NCBI GenBank assembly: GCA_024516155.1
Contig: JAJJXM010000110.1
Coordinates: 25,215-89,214, forward strand
Length of the DNA: 64,000 bases
Source of the DNA: Pyronema omphalodes
Lineage: Eukaryota > Ascomycota > Pezizomycetes > Pezizales > Pyronemataceae
Reading direction: 5' to 3'
Made by a program: the position numbers and the translations under genes. The notes under the pieces are model-generated. The model had not been told where the DNA came from. It saw only the letters and a program-made list of their open reading frames with translations, and ran no database searches. Below, in pieces: positions 1-10,509 of the stretch; the first letter of the stretch is position 1; the number at the start of each line of letters is the position of its first letter.

Positions 1-3000
1 AGGCGCAAGCCAGTGCCTTCTCCCTTCAAGTCCACAAACATGTACTCGACCACCCACCGGCGTTAATCTTAGGCCACATCTCATTTGTATCCACCACAGA
101 AGAATTATCGGAGGCACTTCAACAAGTCCCTGAGAAATTTCGTGGTTGGATCAATATTATGACGAAGGAAGCAGCAGATAGGCTTCCAGAACACAAACCA
201 TACGACCATGCTATTGACCTGAAAGATGGAGACACTCCTTCTTGTTGACCTGTCTACACTCTAAACGAAGTTGAGCTTGAGACACTGAGAGAATGGATGA
301 AAGATATGCTGCGTACTGGAACAATCCGACCCTCTAAGTCACCAGCAGCAGCTCCAATTTTCTTCGTCCAAAAGGCCCATAGCAGAGGTCTGAGGTTATG
401 CGTTGACTATCGAGGCATAAACAAAATATCAATTGCCAACCGATACCAGCTCCCACTCATGTCAGAATTACAAGACCGAGTTAGAGGAGCTCAAACATTT
501 ACGAAGATGGATCTGAAGAATAGATACCATCTAATAAGAATGAAGGAAGGGGATGCATGGAAAACGGCTTTCAGGTGCCGATATGGACTATATGACTTTT
601 TGGTTATGCCTTTCAGATTGAGCAATGCTCCAGCCACATTCCCAGATATGATGAATCATATTTTTAGAGACATGTTGGATCAAGGAGTTATTGCATATAT
701 TGATGATGTACTCCTCTATGCGGAGAAAGAAGAAAAGCGTGATGAGTTGGTTAAAGCAGTACTAAAAAGGTTGGAAGAAAATGGTTTGGTTATATCACCG
801 GAAAAATGTGTCTGGGGACAAAGGCAACTAGAATTTCTGGGATATATAATAAGTGAAAATGGGATGGAAATGGCTAAGGATAAGGTGGAAACAGTCCTTA
901 TATGGGAACCCCGAAAGTCCTTGGAGGAAGTACAAGGCTTTCTTGGATGCGGTAACTTCTATCGGAGATTCATTAAGGACTTCTCAAGAATATGTCGTCC
1001 TCTTACAGAATCAACGAAAGGCGAGCCAAACAAATGGGAATGGACTGTTGCTATGCAACTATTATTTCACGAGCTAAAGAGACGATTCACTACAGCACCT
1101 ATCTTGCATCATTTTGATCCAAGAAAGGTCTGTGTTGTTGAAACTGTTGCTTCAGATTTCGCTTTAGTCAAAGTTCTATCCCAAAAAGGTGATGATGGAA
1201 AGTTGCATCCGATTGCTTTCCATTCAAGAAAATTCACTCCGGCTGAAATAACTTATGAGATTCACGACAAAGAGCCGTTGGCTATTGTGGACTCATCTAA
1301 AGCATGGAGAAGACATCTTGATGGGGCAATGTTTACTGTGGAAGTGTACAGCGACCACCAAAACCTGGAGTACTTTACAACAACAAAAGTACTCAATCGA
1401 CGTCAAGCTAGATGGGCTCAAGAGCATGCTGCCGTTGACTTCAAAATTCATTACAGAGCTGGGGTGAAGAATGGAAAACCTCATGCTTTATCAAGGCGTC
1501 CGGAGTTCTGCCCTGAGAAGGGGGGAGGTGAAGATCAGCCGATTACGACGATCCTGCATCAAAGCCATTTTGCATCGATTTCGTCAATCAGCTCTGCGGT
1601 AGAAGTAACATCTGTCATTATTTCTTCAGCACGTCTTCCCTCTATTCCCCTGGTCAAATGGTCGGCAGCATTTTTGAAGATGGTTAAGGAAGCTGGAAAA
1701 CTAGATCAGAATTACATGGAAGCAACAAAGAAAGTTAAGGGACCACTGACGATGGAGGATGGCATACTCTATCGAAAAGAAAAACTATGGGTACCAAAGG
1801 ATTTGGTAGATACAGTTCTTGAATCCGAACATGACTCTAACATTGCAGGTCACTTCTGACAAGACAAAACTATTGAATTAATTCGAAGAAACTTCTGGTG
1901 GCCGAAGATAGAAGAAGGAATATCGAATTAGGTTAAGAGTTGTACGGAATGTCAAAAAGACAAAAAGGCGCGGCACCTGAAGTATGGATTACTTCAACCG
2001 TTGGAATTACCAGATGCCCCATGGCAATCAATCGCCATGGATTTTATTACAGACCTACCGGAATCAAATGGATGTGATCAACTCTGGGTAGTAGTTGATC
2101 GAATTTCGACAATGGCCCACTTCATACCATTACAAAAAGATGGCAAGACAACTGCAGACCTTGTCAGAATCTTTGCCAAGGAAATTTGGAACTTACATGG
2201 GCTGCCTACAGACATTATTTCGGATAGGGACTCCAGGTTCACAAGTACGACCTGCAAAGCATTTCTTGGGACACTAGCTATCAAGCCTAGAATGTACACG
2301 GCGTTCCACCCTCAAACAGACGGTCAAACGGAACGACTTAACCAGACAATTGAAGCTTACCTCCGCTCTTTTGTCAATCATGAGATGGACGATTGGGTTG
2401 ACTTGTTGCCAATGGCAGAGTTTGCCTACAATAACTCAGTAACCACCGCTACAGGACTCTCACCTTTCTATGCGAAATACGGTTACAACCCCATTGCCAG
2501 CAACCCCACTGCAACTGCTGTGCGAAATCCAGCCAGCAAGGCATACGCCCACTGGATGCATACTGTGCACGAAGGAGCAAAGATATCCTTACAGAAAGCA
2601 CAAGAAAGAATGAAAAAGTATGCAGACCTACAACGAAAGGAGGCACCTACTTACCAAGTTGGAGACTTGGTTATGCTCGATGGACGACACATAAAAACAA
2701 GACGCCCATCACATAAATTAGATCACAAACTTCACGGTCCATTTCAAATCGAAAAAGTTTTATCCCCAACAGCGTTACGTCTCACATTACCACGAAAATG
2801 GAAGATTCATAATGTCGTTCATATTTCCCTACTTGAGCCTTTCCACACCGGTACAAGAGCTCCACCAGACCCAAACAAAATTCTTAGGGAAGCAGACGAC
2901 GTTGAGGGAAGCGAGGAGTACGACATTGATGAAATCATGAGCAGTTACAAATCAGGAAACAGAGTACTTTACCTCGTTAAATGGCTTGGGTGGCCTAACA

Positions 3001-3117
3001 AGAAAGATTGGACGGCGGAACCCTTCGACAACTTTTCAGTAGGAGGTTAGGAAAAGCTAAGAGAATTCCATCTCAAGCATCCTGATTCTCCGAGGGACTA
3101 CCGACTCAAGGATTAAG
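1..3117 (+). pseudogene. Family A Ty3 pol, tandem copy 1 (decayed, cut by window edge)
   Basis: This is the pol of a Ty3 chromovirus: reverse transcriptase, RNase H, integrase and C-terminal chromodomain. It starts in the protease-RT linker because the window begins there. The RT keeps YIDD (near 700), the integrase keeps its DDE-region motifs, and the end carries the chromodomain (near 2930-3040). In-frame stops lie at 246-248, 1857-1859, 1929-1931 and 3047-3049, the last being CAG to TAG relative to the intact relative at 34856-38464. The RNase H motif reads ETVASDF instead of ETDASDF, so a catalytic Asp is lost. Two open stretches survive (297-1859 and 2001-3050). The region is nearly identical to 5418-6242 plus 11688-13257, including the same stops, so it was copied after it decayed. 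It cannot encode a working polyprotein. Confidence 0.93.
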
Positions 3118-3273
3118 GCTTAATGTTTTTCCCCACGAGGTTTTCATTAGGTCGAGTTGGTAGTAGGATGTAGGGGCTGGAGGACTACATCTATAATTGA
3201 TCACTTAATCACTTGGCTGCGGCGAGGTGCGATCACAGAATGATGAACTACGAGCTTCGGGACGAAGCTTGAA

Positions 3274-3287
3274 CAGGGGGGAGGTGG
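3274..3287 (+). other. Polypurine tract of family A copy 1
   Basis: A purine-rich run (aggggggaggtgg) lies directly before the TGT of the LTR, where plus-strand DNA synthesis is primed in LTR retrotransposons. The same run occurs before the 3' LTRs of A4 and B1. Confidence 0.8.
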
Positions 3288-4406
3288 TGTCACACCCTAT
3301 AATGTGTGAGAATAGAATAGGTATCATATATAACGCTATGGAGAATATGGCAAACTCGACAGGAGAATGAATAATTAAGTTAGTATCCCGGGCCGGAACC
3401 CCCAGGGGAGCTCCGGCTAGCCACGTCACGTGATTCGTGACTTTCCGATAGGACCTCACGAGGATCCCGGCCCGAGGCATCGAAACTATTATTCACTGTC
3501 AGTTTGGGAGGACTCGGGACGGAGAAGGGGAAAGGAACACTTACCTCAAGGGTGTCGACTTACCCTTGAGACAACTACGAACGACGCTGATGGAGAACGA
3601 AGAAGACGACGAAAGGTCACCTCCTTATACCTGAGGAGTGTTCGGCAATACACGGCTACGATAGGGGCTGCATAGGAACAAGAGATTCCAAGAGGATGCA
3701 GATGCGGCGCGAGGATATCATCCGGTGTTACTAGTTGGGTGAACAGTGGGGCGAGAGATAAGGCAGAGTCTAGTCAGCAAACAGGAGTGGAATGCAGGAC
3801 AAGGGTCAACAGTGCATTAGCATGAGACAACGTCCAGTAGGGAACCCCACTCAGGAAACCTGTTTGATGAAACTGATATGACGCGTCCCTGGGCCTAGAG
3901 CTGCCAACTTGGAAACAATACGGCGTTTGCATCCACACCAGGGTGTGGCTGCGCGCAAGTGCGCGCAGGTGGGGCACATATGACATCACACAGGAATGTG
4001 ACGGGGCAGTGCGCTCCGGTAGGGCATGGTATGCCTTATGATGTCAGTGACCTCTACTTGCAATCGAGATTCTCTAGGGAGATCTATGATGGCGCAACTC
4101 ATACGATAAATGACTCATGTGTCATTATCACAAGAGTTTATGCATAATGCAGTCAGACGGAGTTGCCCTCCGGAGTGACTCATAACCCCAGCACCTCATT
4201 GGAAGGTGTGGTAGTACGGTGAGCTATTTCAAGGATTATTCTGACCAGGGCGAGCATTATGCAAGTGAGCAATTAATTTAATTGCGCGCCTAGTATAATG
4301 CAAGCCTCAGCAGATGCGTCACAGCTTTGACCCATGTCTTATCTCCTAAGCTCAGTTTGTCAGTTGGTGCCCAAAGGAAGGCTGGGCGAACTTGTAGACG
4401 AAAGTC

Positions 4407-4414
4407 TATAAAAG
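4407..4414 (+). promoter_or_regulatory. LTR TATA box (TATAAAAG)
   Basis: TATAAAAG sits in a context conserved in all A and B LTRs (minus-strand equivalents near 14770, 33560 and 41103). It is the likely core promoter of the element RNA. The start site is inferred, not seen. Confidence 0.65.
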
Positions 4415-4508
4415 ACCCTATGTCTTCCCTCTGTCTCCTCCATCATCAACCATTGATCCTATACGCGACGATACCACATCTACACCAACGAATACCTCCG
4501 AAGACAAC

Positions 4509-4520
4509 CCTTAAGTTTAT
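4509..4520 (+). promoter_or_regulatory. Putative RNA 5' end / self-priming sequence
   Basis: CCTTAAGTTTAT lies about 100 nt downstream of the TATA box. It is complementary to the primer-binding site that follows the 5' LTR in intact relatives (40806-40817 for A4). In copy 2 that site has been deleted. Confidence 0.5.
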
Positions 4521-4672
4521 TCGGCCTGTGATCGGTTAATTCTCTTCCTAGCTTATCTTTGGAATAAGTTCTTTTAGTTCTTGGGAACGAAGCGTCTGTC
4601 TACACCAGGACAGCATACTTTGGATACAACCGAAAAAGCCTCCGCATAGTTAGGACTGTGCCCAGGTTCACA

Positions 4673-4841
4673 GATGAGGAAGCGGGATGAGGAGGACAAT
4701 GAAGAACAGGAGAAGCCTAAGGAAAAGAAGAAAGCTAAAACTGCTGCAGTAAGGCAGGATAATGAGGATATGGACATGCCTGATGCGCAGCCTAGGATAT
4801 GGGAATTAGAGGAAGACAAAAATATGGAATCAGATTTTTAA
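4673..4841 (+). pseudogene. C-terminal tail of family A gag, fused to LTR
   Basis: The reading frame matches the acidic and basic last part of gag in A4, with PDAQPRIWELE before the stop. It starts directly at the LTR edge, so roughly the first 90% of gag and the leader are missing. It ends at the gag stop in GATTTTTAA (4833-4841), with pol continuing in the -1 frame. It has no initiation codon context of its own and is non-functional. Confidence 0.85.
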
Positions 4842-6242
4842 AGTCCTCTAGGGACGCGTCACCCGAGGAGGAAATGGATACAGACGTATTAATTGGGAAA
4901 TGTTCGGCAACAAAAAGGAAAACAACGGACACCCTCGAGACAACCAGGACTAAGAGACGACGATCGGAAAACGGAGATGCAATTCCAGAAACCAAGGAAT
5001 GGGCACCCACTCCTCCTCACCATGGACCAAGACCAATAATCAATATGGTTCTCAATTGGTCCAAGAGTCAGCAACGCACAGTTAGAGTCCTCTTAGATAC
5101 AGGCTCTACTGCTGCCCTTCTGGACAAAGCCCTTGTCTAAAAATACAAAATCCCAACCGTCAAAAGACACACCACCTTCCAAATTCGCAACTTCAACAAT
5201 GAAATAGTTCCTGGACCAGGAGTATTCTTTACGGTTCCATTCTTATGGCAGCATAAGCAACATTTTGCTGCAGCGTGATTTGAAGTCGCTCCGGTAGATA
5301 GTGACGGCGACGCTATCCTTCCACATCGGTGGATGGCACAACATCAGCCTTGCAACCTCTGGGGAGATCAAAATCAGATCTCATTTACCTCCTCACGTTG
5401 CAAAGAAAAATGCACTAAGGCGCAAGCCAGTGCCTTCTCCCTTCAAGTCCACAAACATGTACTCGACCACCCACCGGCGTTAATCTTAGGCCACATCTCA
5501 TTTGTATCCACCACAGAAGAATTATCGGAGGCACTTCAACAAGTCCCTGAGAAATTTCGTGGTTGGATCAATATTATGACGAAGGAAGCAGCAGATAGGC
5601 TTCCAGAACACAAACCATACGACCATGCTATTGACCTGAAAGATGGAGACACTCCTTCTTGTTGACCTGTCTACACTCTAAACGAAGTTGAGCTTGAGAC
5701 ACTGAGAGAATGGATGAAAGATATGCTGCGTACTGGAACAATCCGACCCTCTAAGTCACCAGCAGCAGCTCCAATTTTCTTCGTCCAAAAGGCCCATAGC
5801 AGAGGTCTGAGGTTATGCGTTGACTATCGAGGCATAAACAAAATATCAATTGCCAACCGATACCAGCTCCCACTCATGTCAGAATTACAAGACCGAGTTA
5901 GAGGAGCTCAAACATTTACGAAGATGGATCTGAAGAATAGATACCATCTAATAAGAATGAAGGAAGGGGATGCATGGAAAACGGCTTTCAGGTGCCGATA
6001 TGGACTATATGACTTTTTGGTTATGCCTTTCAGATTGAGCAATGCTCCAGCCACATTCCCAGATATGATGAATCATATTTTTAGAGACATGTTGGATCAA
6101 GGAGTTATTGCATATATTGATGATGTACTCCTCTATGCGGAGACAGAAGAAAAGCGTGATGAGTTGGTTAAAGCAGTACTAAAAAGGTTGGAAGAAAATG
6201 GTTTGGTTATATCACCGGAAAAATGTGTCTGGGGACAAAGGC
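4842..6242 (+). pseudogene. Family A pol, tandem copy 2, 5' part
   Basis: The -1 frame after the gag stop encodes the protease region (LLDTGSTAALLD near 5095) and then the RT up to the palm motif YIDD (near 6116). Stops break it, for example at 5138-5140 and near 5277, and at 5663-5665. From 5418 onward it is almost identical to positions 1-825 (offset 5417). It is interrupted at 6242 by copia element D; the target AAGGC (6238-6242) is repeated at 11688-11692, where the RT frame resumes. Confidence 0.92.
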
Positions 6243-6401
6243 TGTCGAAGGTCTCACAGGCACGAGAAGAAGAAAAGTGGAGGTGGGAACCGGATGTATT
6301 AACAAGCGTGAAGAGTCAGACATAGACGGGCAAGCGAGTGCCTATACATAGAGAGTGGTCCACCTCCACCTAAGCACTAGGGCCTTAGGCGCACTTCAAC
6401 A
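6243..6401 (-). repeat. 3' LTR of element D
   Basis: A 159-bp LTR from TGTCGAAGG to CTTCAACA, identical to 11529-11687. Beside it (6402-6413) the complement of a polypurine tract (caccccctcgtc) marks this as the 3' end. It is very short compared with the 0.5-1.4 kb Ty3 LTRs here. 6402-6647 is A-rich 3' untranslated sequence. Confidence 0.97.
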
Positions 6402-6647
6402 CACCCCCTCGTCTAAGGACGGGTGCTACAACATAATAATAAGAAGAAATAACAATCCATCATAACAGAAAAACAAGAACAATACCATAGAAAAAGAAAA
6501 TACCCAATTACCCATAAAAGAAGAAGTGAAGAAACCCATAAGAAGAACAACCCAAATAAAAACAACACAATTCAATCATCATCATAATCAGCAATCAGCA
6601 GCCATACTTCAATCACAACACACACTTATTCATTCAAATCAAACCCA

Positions 6648-8491
6648 TTAATCATTATTACCATTCAACGTTTCCATCCCTAAGAGTTTCACGGCCAACG
6701 CGTGTGTTGGTCCAGGGAGCGGTTTAGTGAGGATATCTGCGACATTCTCTTTGGACGCAATGTATTCGAACGATACCGTTCCCTTTCTAGCTTCGTCGAT
6801 CGAGTGATGAAACTTCACATCGATGTGTTTTGTTTTCGCCTTGATGACGCCGGTCTGGAGGAGGCGAAGTGCTCCCATGTTGTCACAACGGACCGAGGTC
6901 GGCACTTTGTTATCCCAGGCTTCGGTGTCGTCCATCAATAGGCGGAACCAGATCGCTTCACGGGTCGCATTGCTGCATGCAATGTACTCGGCTTCAAGAG
7001 TGGAAAGGGCGATGACGGACTGCTTCTTTGAGCTCCCGTGGATCGGTCCGTCCGCTCCTGGCGCAAGGACTACGCACCCCCCGACGCTTTTCCGATCGGC
7101 TGTACTGCCGGCCCAGTCGCTGTCGGAGAAGAGTCGCAAGCAGTCCTGCGGTATGTCGTGGTTACGCTTGTAGATAATCGACAAATTTTTCGTACCTTTC
7201 AAGTATCGGATGACCCTCTTGGCAGCGGTCATGTGCATTGCTAGAGGCGACTGATTGTATCGGCTGAGGGCAGTCACGGCGAAGGCGATGTCAGGACGAG
7301 TTCCGATTGCTGCGTACATCAGTGATCCGACCATTGATAGATACAGACGTTTTTGCTGTTCATCAGTGGTCTTGTCTTCGCAGTCAGTATTCTCAAGATC
7401 AACGTGAATGTCCATCGGGGAAGAGGTGGGTGCGGCCTCAAGAAGACCGTATCTGGCAATCACCCCCTCAATGTAATCCCTCTGCGAGATGGCAATACTA
7501 CCGTCAGGCAAATATTCGAGTTCGAGGCCGAGAAAACGAGTCGCTTTTCCGAGATCTGTCATTTTGAAGCGAGCACTGAGGGCCTTCTTGATGTTGTCGC
7601 CCATCCTCTGTTTCGTGAGATTGAAGATCAAGATATCGTCGACATATAAAAGCAGAAATGCGTCCTTCATGAGGTAGAGGTTGGAGTCGGCGTGTGCTTG
7701 TCGGAAACCTTGCGTCATGAGGAAGTCATTAATCTGGGCCCACCATAATCGGGGTGCCTGTTTTAGGCCGTACAGGGCTTTCAGTAGGCGAACCGTCGAT
7801 GTTTTTGATAGGCGTTTATCGAGCCATTCGATACCGGGAGGCATGGACATGAAAGTCCTGTCGTTGTCAATGGCTGGATTGAGGAAGGCCGTGACGACAT
7901 CCATTTGGTCGACTGACCACCCCCTGGTTGCAGATAAACTTAGCAGGTAACGTAGAGTACTTAGCTTGGAGACAGGTGCATATGTCTCATCATAATCAAT
8001 TCCCGGAACTTGTTCATAACCCTTTATAACCAATCGGGCCTTGAACTTTGTGCTGCCGTCAATGTTGCGTTTGGTTTTGTAAATCCATCGACACTTCAGG
8101 GGCTTGCATCCAAAGGGAACAGTGATGCCGTTGTAGGATGTTTGATTTTCGAATGCGTCAGGCGATGACACTGGTCGGAGAGGTTCTGCATTGTCATTTG
8201 ATTTGAAAGCCTGGAAGGTTTCGTTTATCAGTAAAGAGTTCCATTCTTCTTGCATCGCAGTTTTCCAGTTGTCCCGGTCGGCGCTCTTCATTGCTGCGGT
8301 GTAAGAGGTCGGGTCGCCGTCAAGTAGATCAGGACCTATGGCCTCGTCGGGATCGTCTATAGTTGCTTTGGCGAGAAAAGCCGAGGCCAGGGCGTCGTCA
8401 ATATCAATGTCTTCGTAGCGGGACTTGTTTAGTCTGTTGGCCTTCAGTCGTTCGTCGCGTAGGGACAGTGAATTCATGGCATTAGAAGCAT
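6648..8491 (-). CDS. Element D pol exon 2: reverse transcriptase and RNase H
   Basis: This is the copia RT followed by RNase H. The ATG-initiated ORF is 609 aa (6648-8477); with splicing, translation enters at 8491 and reads in frame through that ATG. The RT begins with TAMKSADRDNWKTAMQEEW and WIYKTKRN, then ALYGLKQAPRLW and the catalytic YVDDILIF. RNase H shows SDSDWAGSTADRKSVGG, STLEAEYIA and DNMGAL, ending in the typical copia ADILTKPL. No internal stop. The start is uncertain: it may be the second exon of one polyprotein or a separately translated ORF. It is in a different frame from integrase without splicing. Confidence 0.9.
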
Positions 8492-8888
8492 CTGAGAATT
8501 AGGATGTTAGTTCAAAGAAGTGAATATCTGAGAAGTAGAGAGAGAAATTTGAGAAACAGGGAAAAAAGAGCAGTAGACAGGGATTCCGTGGCAGAATCTA
8601 ATGAGGAGATGCACAGCGGAGTGTTAATCTGATAAAGTTTCAGGATAAGCATCCTTGAACTGATGATAATCAGTGTGTGGCATATTCGCCTAGCAAGAGT
8701 AGTCCGGACAGCATGAAGGCTGGTCGGGACAGTGACATTCAAGACAGAATTGTCAATGTATAGTTAGAGTGAGGCAGCATGAAGGCTGGTCCGACTCAAA
8801 GATAACGAGAAAGAGACTACACCGTGTGGCCGTGAAAGGTCCTACAGCGGTGACATGGAAAAGGGTTTGGGTGATTATTTGTACATAC
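8492..8888 (-). other. Putative 397-nt intron between integrase and RT of element D
   Basis: On the minus strand the segment starts GTATGT (8888-8883), has CTAAC (8510-8506) 15 nt before the end, and ends in CAG (8494-8492) after a CT-rich stretch. Joining base 8889 to 8491 makes the codon AAT and continues in frame into the ATG at 8477. Unspliced, integrase ends at TAA 8877-8875 and the frames differ. A 17-nt direct repeat (8709-8725 and 8775-8791) lies inside. Splicing is inferred from signals only. Confidence 0.6.
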
Positions 8889-10509
8889 TCTGAATGAGGG
8901 CGTCTATCTCATGTGATATGAGCGCTGACGCATTCTCATCACCTCCTTCAATGATATCAGGGAAACAGTCAGATATCGCCTTAATGATTTCCTCTGATGT
9001 ATTTGGACGTCCTTCAGAATCGAAGGCATTATTTTCCTCTAAGAAGACGACGTTGGAAGCGCGCACGACAGAACGTGAGTTGAAGTCATAGATGCGCCAA
9101 ATCTTTGACGACTCTGTGTATCCAACCATCATACTGTGTGACGCGCGTGCGCTCCAGTTCTTGTCTGTCCTCTGCTCCTTCGGTATATGCTTGAAGACCG
9201 TGCAACCGAATCTTCGAAGGTGTAGCAGCTGAGGCGGCCTGTGAAACAGGGCCTCATGAGGACTTAGCCAGCCTTTGAGCGTCCTAGTCGGAGATATCGA
9301 GTGTAGGTAGACCGCCGTGTTGACAGCCTCAGCCCAGAAGCGATGAGGAACTTGGGCGTCTAGTAGCATGGAACGTGCTTTGCCGTTGATTGTCTGAATG
9401 AATCTCTCGGCAGTTCCGTTTTTATGTTGTGTGAAGGGTGGTGAGGGTTCGAACGAGATACCGTTTTTCGCCAGGAAAGAACGGAACTGTTGATTGTTAA
9501 ACTCCCCTGTGCCATTATCACATCTGAACCGAAGAATCTTATGTCCTTGAGACTCGATCCACGCTTTGTATTCCTGGAATACAGGTAATACGGCATCTGT
9601 GGATTTTGATTTTAGAAAGTAAACTTTGGCGAAACGACTAAAGTCATCAATATAGATGATATAATAACGTCGTTGACTGATCGACGGAGTCGACATCGGG
9701 CCGCAGACATCCGAGTGGACAAGTTCGAAAGGCTTGCTCGCACGTTCGGTTGGTAATCGGATAAAAGACTGTCGGTTTTTGGCCTGTATGCACGTTGTGC
9801 AGGACTGGAGATGATCTGATGTTGTAGTTTTATCAGTCGAATTAATGATCTTAGACAAGGACTCGGTATTGAGGTGGGCCAGTCTCCTGTGCCACATCTC
9901 GAAATTGCTTGTTGGTTCAAGGCGGAAAGACTGTCTATGTGCCGTTCGGAGGTCTTTGTCACTAGGACGCGTAAAGTCAACCTCTGCACTTGTTCGTTTA
10001 TTCGATGATACCGTTGTTTGGGTCGAGGAGGGAATGGAGTTAATGTCAACGCCTGCACCAGAACGAGTGGTTATCAGGGCGTCGTGGTCCTCCTTAATGG
10101 CCTCTGCTGTCCATCTGTAAAGATTGTCCTTCATCCGAGCGACAATGATTGTCTTGGAGGTCTTGTCTTTCACAGTACAAGTACCGTCCGACATAGTAAT
10201 ATTCCACCCCCTTTTATCAAAGAGAGGCAGGGAGAAAAGGGAGAGTCGAAACGTGGGAACGTATAGTGCTGAAATTTGAAAAAGATTATTGAGTATGATT
10301 TTTCCGTAGGTGTTGGTCGTGACTGTACTATTGTCACCTAAGCGAATGTTGATGGACTTGCAAGTAGCTAAAGAATCAATAAGAAAAGCAGATTTATCAT
10401 TACAAAAGTGGTGCGTTGCACCAGAGTCGAGCACCCATGTGTGTGTCTCAGCGGACGAGTCTGTTGCGATCAAGACTTGCGCTGTTAGGGAGGTGCTGGA
10501 GTTCCCGAG
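8875..10509 (-). CDS. Element D pol exon 1: protease and integrase
   Basis: The frame is open from the codon after the gag UGA; the first ATG is at 10473, giving 532 aa. Protease shows WVLDSGATHHFCND. Integrase has the HHCC zinc domain (HRRLAHLN and CTTCIQAK) and the catalytic core: Asp in HSDVCGPM, Asp in RCDNGTGEFNN and Glu in NGTAERFIQT. All catalytic residues are present. It is in the same frame as gag, separated by one UGA (10510-10512), so production by readthrough as Gag-Pol fits. Its 3' end is a stop at 8875-8877 just after a GTATGT donor; spliced RNA would skip this stop and continue into RT. Confidence 0.92.
   Translation of the reverse strand, partial: LGNSSTSLTAQVLIATDSSAETHTWVLDSGATHHFCNDKSAFLIDSLATCKSINIRLGDNSTVTTNTYGKIILNNLFQISALYVPTFRLSLFSLPLFDKRGWNITMSDGTCTVKDKTSKTIIVARMKDNLYRWTAEAIKEDHDALITTRSGAGVDINSIPSSTQTTVSSNKRTSAEVDFTRPSDKDLRTAHRQSFRLEPTSNFEMWHRRLAHLNTESLSKIINSTDKTTTSDHLQSCTTCIQAKNRQSFIRLPTERASKPFELVHSDVCGPMSTPSISQRRYYIIYIDDFSRFAKVYFLKSKSTDAVLPVFQEYKAWIESQGHKILRFRCDNGTGEFNNQQFRSFLAKNGISFEPSPPFTQHKNGTAERFIQTINGKARSMLLDAQVPHRFWAEAVNTAVYLHSISPTRTLKGWLSPHEALFHRPPQLLHLRRFGCTVFKHIPKEQRTDKNWSARASHSMMVGYTESSKIWRIYDFNSRSVVRASNVVFLEENNAFDSEGRPNTSEEIIKAISDCFPDIIEGGDENASALISHEIDALIQSMYK

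Larger units (their letters stand above)
3288..4672 (+). repeat. Family A LTR shared by internal copies 1 and 2
   Basis: A 1385-bp LTR with TGTCACACCC at its start and GGTTCACA at its end. It matches the 1409-bp LTRs of A4 in the opposite orientation. It is the 3' LTR of copy 1 and the 5' LTR of copy 2, so it is shared in a tandem array. U3 has CACGTG, TGACTCA and long GC-rich palindromes; a TATA box and the self-priming site follow. Its right edge joins directly to the end of gag, so the leader and most of gag of copy 2 are deleted. Confidence 0.92.

Noticed and set aside
6702..7950. Plus-strand ORFs opposite element D RT
   Set aside because: They are antisense shadows of an intact copia RT-RNase H frame.
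10474..10509. A second small intron in element D (GTATTT to CTAACAG) covering the gag UGA
   Set aside because: It would be only about 36 nt, the branch-like CTAAC overlaps the acceptor, and the donor is weak. Stop readthrough fits better.
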